In this document: positions 57,891 through 64,000 of the stretch, one piece after another
Layout of the letters: the number at the start of each line of letters is the position of its first letter
Position numbering within the stretch: position 1 is the stretch's first letter
NCBI RefSeq assembly: GCF_000422825.1
Contig: NZ_AUGU01000013.1
Location: forward strand, 558,001-622,000
Source: Nocardioides insulae DSM 17944
Lineage (GTDB): Bacteria; Actinomycetota; Actinomycetes; Propionibacteriales; Nocardioidaceae
Reading direction: 5' to 3'
Length of the DNA: 64,000 nt
Position numbers and translations under genes: made by a program
Notes under the pieces: generated by a model
Databases searched by the model: none
What the model was told of the DNA's origin: nothing
What the model saw: only the letters and a program-made list of their open reading frames with translations

Positions 57891-59894
57891 TCACACGACG
57901 GACAGCGGGAGCAACTTCTGGCCGGTGGGGCCGATCTGGATCTCGGTGTTCATCTCCGGGCACACGCCACAGTCGTAGCAGGGCGTCCAGCGGCAGTCCT
58001 CGACCTCGATGTCGGCACCGTCGGCGGCCGCGAGTGCGTCCTCCCAGTCGGCCCACAGCCAGTCCTTGTCCAGACCGGAGTCGAGGTGGTCCCACGGGAG
58101 GGTCTCGTCGTACTCCCGCTCGCGGGTGGTGAACCAATCCAGGTCGACGCCGCCCTGCGACTCCGGCAGAGCGTCCAGCGCACGGTCGGCGGCCTCGACC
58201 CAGCGGTCGTAGGAGAAGTGCTCGCTCCAGCCGTCGAAGCGGCCCCCGTCGCGCCAGACCTCCTCGATGATCCGCCCGACCCGGCGGTCGCCACGGGAGA
58301 GCAGCCCCTCGATGGTGCCTGGCTTGCCGTCGTGGTAGCGGAACCCGATCGCGCGCCCGAAACGCTTGTCGGCGCGCACTACCTCGCGCAGCTTGGCGAG
58401 CCGCTCGTCGGTGGTCTCGTGGTCGAGCTGACCGGCCCACTGGAAGGGGGTGTGCGGCTTCGGCACGAACCCGCCGATCGAGACGGTGCAGCGGATGTCG
58501 TTGCGTCCGGAGACCTCGCGACCCTTGGCGATGACCTTCTTGGCCAGGTCGGCGATGGCGAGGACGTCCTCGTCGGTCTCGGTCGGCAGACCGCACATGA
58601 AGTAGAGCTTCACCTGCCGCCAGCCGTGGGAGTACGCCGTGGCGACCGTCCGGATGAGGTCCTCCTCGGTGACCATCTTGTTGATCACCTTGCGCATCCG
58701 CTCACTGCCGCCCTCGGGGGCGAAGGTGAGGCCGGAGCGGCGGCCGTTGCGGGAGAACTCGTTGGCCAGGGTGATGTTGAAGGCGTCGACCCGGGTGGAG
58801 GGCAGCGAGAGCGAGACGTTCGAGCCTTCGTAGCGGTCGGCCAGCCCGGTGGCGACCTCGCCGATCTCGGTGTGGTCGGCCGAGCTCAGGGAGAGCAGGC
58901 CGACCTCCTCGAAGCCCGACTTCTTCAGGCCGTTCTCGACCATCTCGCCGATGGTGTTGATCGAGCGTTCCCGGACGGGCCGGGTGATCATCCCGGCCTG
59001 GCAGAACCGGCAGCCGCGGGTGCAGCCGCGGAAGATCTCCACACTGAACCGCTCGTGCACGGTCTCGGCCAGCGGCACCAGCGGCTTGGCGGGGTAGGGC
59101 CAGGCGTCGAGGTCCATCAGGGTGTGCTTGCGCACCCGGTGCGGAATGCCCGGGCGGTTGGGTACGACGGCCGCGATGGTGCCGTCGGCGGCGTAGCTGA
59201 CGTCGTAGAACTTGGGGACGTAGACGCCCCCGGAGACGGCGAGTCGGCGCAGCAGCTCGTCGCGCGGGGAATCCATCTCCCCCGCGGGGCGGCCCTGGTC
59301 CTTCCACTCCCGGACCACCTCGGAGATCGCCAGCACGACCTCCTCGCCGTCACCGAGCACGGCCGCGTCGAGGAAGTCCGCGATCGGCTCCGGGTTGAAC
59401 GCCGCGTGTCCACCGGCGAGCACCACCGGGTCGTCCTCGGTGCGGTCGACCGCGTGCAGCGGGATGCCGGCCAGGTCGAGGGCGGTGAGCATGTTGGTGT
59501 AGCCGAGCTCGGTGGAGAAGCTGAGGCCGAACACGTCGAAGGCGCGCACCGGCCGGTGCGAGTCGACGGTGAACTGCGGGATCGGGCCCTGCTCGTCGCC
59601 GGTGCGCATGACCGCCTCGAGGTCCGGCCAGACCGAGTAGGTGCGCTCGGCGAGGATCCAGTCGCGCTCGTTGAGCACCTCGTAGAGGATCTGGACGCCC
59701 TGGTTGGGCAGTCCGACCTCGTAGGCGTCGGGGTACATCAGCGCCCACCGGACGCTCTCGCCGTCCGGCGCGCATTCCCACTGCTTCTGCGTCGAGTTGA
59801 GCTCGCCGCCGACGTACTGGATCGGCTTTGACACCAGCGCCAGGCGGGGCTCCAGCCGGGAGAACACCGAGGCCGGCTCGAGACCGACAGACAC
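57891..59894 (-). CDS. TIGR03960-family radical SAM protein with B12-binding-like domain
   Basis: 667 residues from the chosen start. N-terminal cobalamin-binding-like domain (about 40-220), radical SAM core with the cluster motif CTRGCRFCQAG near residue 300, and a C-terminal region ending CYDCGVCPEMNTEIQIGPTG with a further cysteine cluster. Partner of the TIGR03936 protein; role unknown, possibly RNA or protein methylthiolation-like chemistry. Start: GTG at 59894 has GAGGTG upstream and gives the usual MSVGLEPASVF; an ATG at 59909 is the alternative. If the B12 domain is real, this enzyme is a possible consumer of the cobalamin imported by the ECF locus. Confidence 0.88.
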   Translation of the reverse strand: MSVGLEPASVFSRLEPRLALVSKPIQYVGGELNSTQKQWECAPDGESVRWALMYPDAYEVGLPNQGVQILYEVLNERDWILAERTYSVWPDLEAVMRTGDEQGPIPQFTVDSHRPVRAFDVFGLSFSTELGYTNMLTALDLAGIPLHAVDRTEDDPVVLAGGHAAFNPEPIADFLDAAVLGDGEEVVLAISEVVREWKDQGRPAGEMDSPRDELLRRLAVSGGVYVPKFYDVSYAADGTIAAVVPNRPGIPHRVRKHTLMDLDAWPYPAKPLVPLAETVHERFSVEIFRGCTRGCRFCQAGMITRPVRERSINTIGEMVENGLKKSGFEEVGLLSLSSADHTEIGEVATGLADRYEGSNVSLSLPSTRVDAFNITLANEFSRNGRRSGLTFAPEGGSERMRKVINKMVTEEDLIRTVATAYSHGWRQVKLYFMCGLPTETDEDVLAIADLAKKVIAKGREVSGRNDIRCTVSIGGFVPKPHTPFQWAGQLDHETTDERLAKLREVVRADKRFGRAIGFRYHDGKPGTIEGLLSRGDRRVGRIIEEVWRDGGRFDGWSEHFSYDRWVEAADRALDALPESQGGVDLDWFTTREREYDETLPWDHLDSGLDKDWLWADWEDALAAADGADIEVEDCRWTPCYDCGVCPEMNTEIQIGPTGQKLLPLSVV

Positions 59895-60026
59895 CACAGA
59901 ACACCTCATGGAGGGCGGGGACAGAACGTCTCCTAGGGTACGTCGCGCGGGCCGGTCGCCACGACTCCTCACCGTGCCTCAGCGCCCGCCGGTGCCCCGG
60001 CCCGAGCCAGGGCCCGGGCGCATCCG

Positions 60027-60032
60027 TAAACT
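60027..60032 (+). promoter_or_regulatory. -10 box of the ChaA-like gene (leaderless)
   Basis: TAAACT ending 6 nt before the ATG; no Shine-Dalgarno. Confidence 0.5.
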
Positions 60033-60038
60033 CCGCCC

Positions 60039-61160
60039 ATGAGCGCGCCCATGGTCCGAGGCCCACTCCAATGGACCCTGGTGGTCCCGATCGCCGCACT
60101 CGTGCTGCTCTCGTCGACCTGGTCGTATCACGAGGGTCCGATCCTGCTGACCCTGATCGCGCTCGGCCTGGTGGGCGCGGTCCTCGCCGCCGTGCACCAC
60201 GCGGAGGTCATCGCGCACAAGGTCGGGGAACCCTTCGGCTCGCTCATCCTCGCCGTCGCGGTGACGGTGATCGAGGTCGGCCTGATCATCATGCTGATGA
60301 CCAGCGGCGGCGACGCCACCGCCACCTATGCGCGCGACACGGTGTTCGCGGCGGTGATGATCACGGTCAACGGCATCGTCGGGCTCTCCCTGCTCGTCGG
60401 CGCCGGCAAGGACCGGGTGGTGAGCTTCAACGCCTCGGGCACGGCTTCCGCCCTGTCCACGGTCATCGCGCTGGCCGGGATCTGCCTGGTGCTCCCGAGC
60501 TTCACCACGTCGGCGCAGGGCGGGGAGTACACCACCTTCCAGCTGGGCTTCGCCGCGGTCGCCTCGCTGGCCCTGTACGGCGCCTTCGTGGTCACCCAGA
60601 CCGTCCGTCACCGCGACTACTTCCTGCCGGTCACCGCGGACAGGTACGGCCGGATCACCGGGCTGCTCGACGCCGACGGCGACGACCACGCCGACCCGCC
60701 CCCGGCCCGGGAGGCCTGGCTCAGCCTGGGCCTGCTCCTGTGCGCGCTGGTCTCGGTGGTCGGGCTGGCCAAGCTGCTCTCCCCGACGATCGAGCACGGG
60801 GTCACTTCGCTCGGTCTGCCGTACGGCGTGGTGGGCGTGGTGATCGCGATGATGGTGCTGGCGCCGGAGACCATCTCCGCGGTGCGCAACGCGAAGCGCG
60901 ATCGGATGCAGACCAGCTTCAACCTCGCCTACGGTTCCGCGATGGCCTCGATCGGCCTGACCATCCCCACGATCGCGGTCGCGATGATCTGGATCGACGG
61001 GCCCCTGACCCTGGGCCTGGCTCCCACCCAGATGGTCCTGCTGCTGCTCTCGGTCGTGCTGGCCATCCTGAGCATCTCGCAGGGCCAGGCCAAGAGCCTG
61101 CAGGGCAGGGTGCACCTGGTGCTGCTGGCCGCCTTCCTGGTGGTCTCCGTCCAGCCCTGA
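60039..61160 (+). CDS. Ca2+/Na+:H+ antiporter, ChaA-like (CaCA superfamily)
   Basis: 373 residues, about eleven membrane helices. The two alpha-repeat motifs of the cation/Ca2+ exchangers are visible: GEPFGSLILAVAVTVIEVGL (about residue 62) and APETISAVRNAKRDRMQTSFNLAYGSAMASIGLT (about 275-308), each with the essential acidic residue. It probably exports Na+, K+ or Ca2+ in exchange for protons, fitting a bacterium coping with salt. Single gene. Confidence 0.87.
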   Translation: MSAPMVRGPLQWTLVVPIAALVLLSSTWSYHEGPILLTLIALGLVGAVLAAVHHAEVIAHKVGEPFGSLILAVAVTVIEVGLIIMLMTSGGDATATYARDTVFAAVMITVNGIVGLSLLVGAGKDRVVSFNASGTASALSTVIALAGICLVLPSFTTSAQGGEYTTFQLGFAAVASLALYGAFVVTQTVRHRDYFLPVTADRYGRITGLLDADGDDHADPPPAREAWLSLGLLLCALVSVVGLAKLLSPTIEHGVTSLGLPYGVVGVVIAMMVLAPETISAVRNAKRDRMQTSFNLAYGSAMASIGLTIPTIAVAMIWIDGPLTLGLAPTQMVLLLLSVVLAILSISQGQAKSLQGRVHLVLLAAFLVVSVQP

Positions 61161-61250
61161 GGGCGCACCCCGCCGGCCCACCCGGTGACGACCGTGGGAC
61201 CGGCTCGGCGCCCGTGCCGCGCATCGAACGGGGCCAACCGCCGGGGCGGG

Positions 61251-61299
61251 CCCTGAGCTAGCCCATGCCTAGCTCAGCTAGCCCAGCACTAGCTCAGGG
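61251..61299. terminator. Nested palindromes between chaA-like gene and rodA
   Basis: Outer inverted repeat CCCTGAGCTAG (61251-61261) with CTAGCTCAGGG (61289-61299) encloses a smaller palindrome ctagct-c-agctag. It overlaps the rodA TAG stop codon. Most likely a bidirectional terminator for two convergent genes. Confidence 0.6.
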
Positions 61300-62497
61300 C
61301 GAGCCTGCCGGCGGGGGTGGCAGCGGTGCGCCCATGGATGTTCTGCAGCAGCCCGATCGCGAGCAGCACGGCGAACATCGAGGAGCCGCCGTAGGAGACC
61401 AACGGGAGGGGAACGCCGGTGACCGGCATGATGCCCAGGCACATCCCGATGTTCTGGAAAGCCTGGAAGCCGATCCAGCAGGCGATGCCGGCCGCGGCAA
61501 CCCGGCCGAAGATGTCGTCGGTGCGTACGGCGATGCGCAGCGCCCGCCACAGCACGACCCCCAGCAGGGCGATCAGCAACCCTGCGCCGAGCAGGCCGAG
61601 TTCCTCGCCCGCGACGGTGAAGACGAAGTCGGTGTGCTGCTCGGGCACGAAGCCCGCCCGGGTCTGGCTGCCGTCGAAGAGCCCCTGCCCGAAGAGGCCA
61701 CCGTTGCCGATCGCGATCCGCGCCTGCTGGACGTTGTAGCCCGCTCCGCGCGGGTCGAGATCGGGGTCGGTGAAGGCGAGGAAGCGATCGACCTGGTAGT
61801 CCTCGAGCACCCCGAGCGCGACCGCGAGCACGGCGGCTGCGACCGCGCCGACCACCAGCGCCCCGAGCCAGCGGCGCGGCGTACCGGCCGCGGCGAGGAC
61901 CCCGAAGACAGTGGCCCCCAGCACCAGGGTGGTGCCCAGGTCGGGCTGCAGCACGATCAGCACGACGGGCAGGGCGGCGACCAGCAGCATCGCGAACACG
62001 TCACCGCTGCCCACCCGTCCCCGCCATCGCCCCTCGGTGCGCTCGGCCAGGACCAGGGCCATGCCGATCACGACCGCCAGTTTGGCGAACTCCGAGGGTT
62101 GGGCCGAGAAGCCGCCCAGGTCGATCCAGGACTTGGACCCGTTGACCGTCGAGCCCATCACGAGCACGAGGACCAGACCGACGACCGAGGCCAGATAGAC
62201 CACCGGCGCGAGGATCCGGACCATGCGGTGGTCGATGAGCCATACGGTGATCATCAGGCCCAGACCGATCCCGATGTTCACCAGATGCCGGGGCACCAGA
62301 CCGGAGAGCGAGTCCCGGGTCGCGGAGGCCACCAGCAGGGTGCCCAGGCACACGATGGCGAGCACCGCGGCGAGCAGGATCCAGTCGACCCGGGCGAGCC
62401 GGTCGCGCAGTCCCGGCCCGTGCCGGGCGCTGCGGCTCCAGCCCATCGGCGCCCGCCCGGTCGCGGCCGGTCTGCGGCTGAGGAGTCCCTGGCTCAT
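61289..62497 (-). CDS. rodA: Rod-shape/peptidoglycan polymerase RodA (SEDS family)
   Basis: 402 residues, about ten membrane helices. SEDS glycosyltransferase working with PBP2 in cell-wall elongation. Seen: NGSKSWIDLGGFSAQPSEFAKL, LQPDLGTTLVLGAT, and near the end PLPLVSYGGSSMFAVLLAIGLLQNI. The ATG overlaps the mrdA stop by 4 nt. An N-terminal Arg-rich cytosolic stretch of about 35 residues precedes the first helix. Confidence 0.94.
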   Translation of the reverse strand: MSQGLLSRRPAATGRAPMGWSRSARHGPGLRDRLARVDWILLAAVLAIVCLGTLLVASATRDSLSGLVPRHLVNIGIGLGLMITVWLIDHRMVRILAPVVYLASVVGLVLVLVMGSTVNGSKSWIDLGGFSAQPSEFAKLAVVIGMALVLAERTEGRWRGRVGSGDVFAMLLVAALPVVLIVLQPDLGTTLVLGATVFGVLAAAGTPRRWLGALVVGAVAAAVLAVALGVLEDYQVDRFLAFTDPDLDPRGAGYNVQQARIAIGNGGLFGQGLFDGSQTRAGFVPEQHTDFVFTVAGEELGLLGAGLLIALLGVVLWRALRIAVRTDDIFGRVAAAGIACWIGFQAFQNIGMCLGIMPVTGVPLPLVSYGGSSMFAVLLAIGLLQNIHGRTAATPAGRLALS

Positions 62498-64000
62498 CGG
62501 TCCTCGTCCTTCCGGCCCGGCGGCATGATCGCGCCGTCCTTGGTGAAGGTGGGAAGGGACTCCGGCGGGGTGACCCCGGGGATCGCAGCCCTCTCGTCGT
62601 TCTCCGCACCGTCCTGGACGCCGTAGAGCGCCTCCCAGATCGAGCGGACGGCGTCGCCGCTGGTGCCCGAACCGGTACCGCCCTGACTGACCATCATCAC
62701 GACCACGTAGTTCTCGTCGTACGAGGCGACCCAGGAGGTGGACTGCTTGCCATAGACCTCGGCGGAGCCGGTCTTGCCGCGCACGTGCACATCGTCGAGG
62801 GGGAAGTCGGTGAACTTCCACGCCAGGGTGCCCGTGCGGGTGGTGCCCTGCAGCGCCTCGTCGATGTAGTCGATGGCGCCCTTGTCGACCTTGACCCGGC
62901 CCACCTTCGCCGGCTTGATCTTGCGCAGGACGGTGCCGTCCCCGCTCACCACCGCACGGCCGATCCGGGGCTCGTAGAGCGTGCCGCCGTTGGAGAGGGC
63001 GGCGTAGGCGCGGGTCAACTGGAGCGGCGTCACCAACGTGTCGCCCTGCCCGATGGCGAAGTTGACCGCGTCGCCGGCCCGGTAGGCATAGCCCTCGATG
63101 CAGAACTCCTCGGCGAAGCGATGGAGGAAGTCGCTGCCCTCGTCCTCGGCGAGCTTGCAGTAGTAGTCCTTCTGGGACTCGTAGTAGCTCCGCTTCCATT
63201 TCCGGTCCGCGATCCGACCGGTGGCCTCCTCGGGCAGGTCGACTCCGGTGCGCTCACCGAAGCCGAACCTCTTCGCGGTGGTCACCAGCGGGTCCTTGGC
63301 CTTCACGTCGTCCACGTCGGTGCCGTAGCGCGCCCAGAAGTCGTAGCCGACCCGGTAGAAGAAGGTGTTGCACGAGACCTGGAGCGCCTGGGCGAAGGAA
63401 ATGTTGCCGTAGGCGGCGGACTCGTAGTTGTGGAAGGCGCGGTTGCCCACCTGGAAGTCCGAGGAGCAGTTGAGTTGGGTGTCGGTGCTGTAGCCGTTGC
63501 TCAGCGCACCCGCGGTCATGAACGGCTTCCAGGTCGACCCCGGTGCGAACTGGCCCTGGGTGGCCCGGCTCAGCAGCGGCATGCCGGCCTGCTCGCTGTA
63601 CAGCCGCTTCAACTGCCTCTGGGTGATACCCCCGACCCAGACCGAGGGGTCGTAGGTCGGCTGGCTGGCCAGGGCGACCAGTCGACCGGTCTTCGCCTCC
63701 ATCACCACGACGGCGCCCGAGTCGGCCTCGTAGTTGCGTCCGGTGACCTCGTCGAAGGTGCCCCGGGCCCGGGTGATGGTCGCGTGCAACTGCCGCTCGG
63801 CGATGCCCTGCACCTTGGCGTCGATGCTGGTCACCAGGGTGTCGCCGGCCTGGGCGGGCACCGCCTCACCCTCGCCGAGCACCCGGCCGCGCGAGTCGAC
63901 CGCGACCGAGGTGTGCCCCGGCATCCCGCGCAGCCAGGCGTCGTACTCCTTCTCGACGCCCGCCCGGCCGATCACCGAGGTGCCATTGACCGACTGGTCT
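62494..64000 (-). CDS. mrdA: Penicillin-binding protein 2 (5' end beyond window)
   Basis: The visible 501 residues are the C-terminal part; the frame continues past position 64000. The transpeptidase motifs are present: SxxK in APGSTWKPF, SxN in QVSCNTFF and KTG in RGKTGSAEVYG. The sequence at the window edge (NGTSVIGRAGVEKEYDAWLRG) is the end of the dimerisation domain. It cross-links new wall during elongation and is the enzymatic partner of RodA. Confidence 0.94.
   Translation of the reverse strand, partial: DQSVNGTSVIGRAGVEKEYDAWLRGMPGHTSVAVDSRGRVLGEGEAVPAQAGDTLVTSIDAKVQGIAERQLHATITRARGTFDEVTGRNYEADSGAVVVMEAKTGRLVALASQPTYDPSVWVGGITQRQLKRLYSEQAGMPLLSRATQGQFAPGSTWKPFMTAGALSNGYSTDTQLNCSSDFQVGNRAFHNYESAAYGNISFAQALQVSCNTFFYRVGYDFWARYGTDVDDVKAKDPLVTTAKRFGFGERTGVDLPEEATGRIADRKWKRSYYESQKDYYCKLAEDEGSDFLHRFAEEFCIEGYAYRAGDAVNFAIGQGDTLVTPLQLTRAYAALSNGGTLYEPRIGRAVVSGDGTVLRKIKPAKVGRVKVDKGAIDYIDEALQGTTRTGTLAWKFTDFPLDDVHVRGKTGSAEVYGKQSTSWVASYDENYVVVMMVSQGGTGSGTSGDAVRSIWEALYGVQDGAENDERAAIPGVTPPESLPTFTKDGAIMPPGRKDEDR

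Noticed and set aside
57141..59831. 896-codon plus-strand frame
   Set aside because: Overlaps the LysR gene in another frame and runs antisense to the TIGR03960 gene; no recognisable protein.

Overview
High-GC DNA (about 70% G+C by eye) with actinobacterial gene order and protein families. The ilvBNC, gatCAB, obg-proB, rplU-rpmA and rodA-mrdA neighbourhoods, a very long RNase E, the TIGR03960/TIGR03936 pair and many TANNNT boxes directly in front of start codons all suggest a chromosomal segment of a Nocardioides-like member of the Propionibacteriales. I saw no tRNA, rRNA, IS element, phage or CRISPR.

Left part (1-8400): the end of a glycine-betaine binding protein gene; the ilvB-ilvN-ilvC operon on the minus strand, headed by a 13-residue leader peptide (with Ile-Leu-Val) and an intrinsic terminator, so an attenuator; a pterin dehydratase/VOC pair; and ilvD coupled to a FUSC membrane protein. 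From 8400 to 13930: a HAD phosphatase/mutase with a GH65 disaccharide phosphorylase, a BNR-repeat protein and an EamA exporter.

13977-19645 is the most interesting locus. A cobalamin riboswitch leads a lipoprotein with an alpha/alpha-barrel (prenyltransferase/terpene-cyclase-like) domain, then a membrane-anchored DUF4430 protein, then ECF-type T, A-A and S components, the last four genes joined by 4-nt overlaps or nearly so. The first two proteins look like the two halves of vertebrate transcobalamin/intrinsic factor, split into two genes; together this looks like a surface cobalamin-capture system feeding an ECF importer.

19711-26449: gatCAB and a circularly-permuted ATP-grasp/alpha-E/transglutaminase cluster. 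26514-30879: a PadR regulator divergent from vanA-vanB-vanK (vanillate demethylation and uptake), with a repeated CTAT-N4-ATAG operator. 30969-41433: a 12-bp minisatellite, a lipoprotein hydrolase, ligA, a MetE-like protein, mnmA, a cysteine desulfurase, proB, obg, rpmA, rplU.

41856-60000: a conserved cluster (rplU / rne / TIGR03936 / TIGR03960) appears to have been opened twice: by an ectoine-type ABC transporter (ehuBCDA) between rplU and rne, and by a glycine-betaine-type demethylation module (gbcB, gbcA, dgcA-like, LysR) plus two other genes between TIGR03936 and TIGR03960. Three 90-bp tandem copies of the 3' end of the TIGR03936 gene lie upstream of rne. The window closes with a ChaA-like antiporter, rodA and a partial mrdA (PBP2). 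Compatible-solute use is a recurring theme: betaine import, ectoine import and betaine breakdown.
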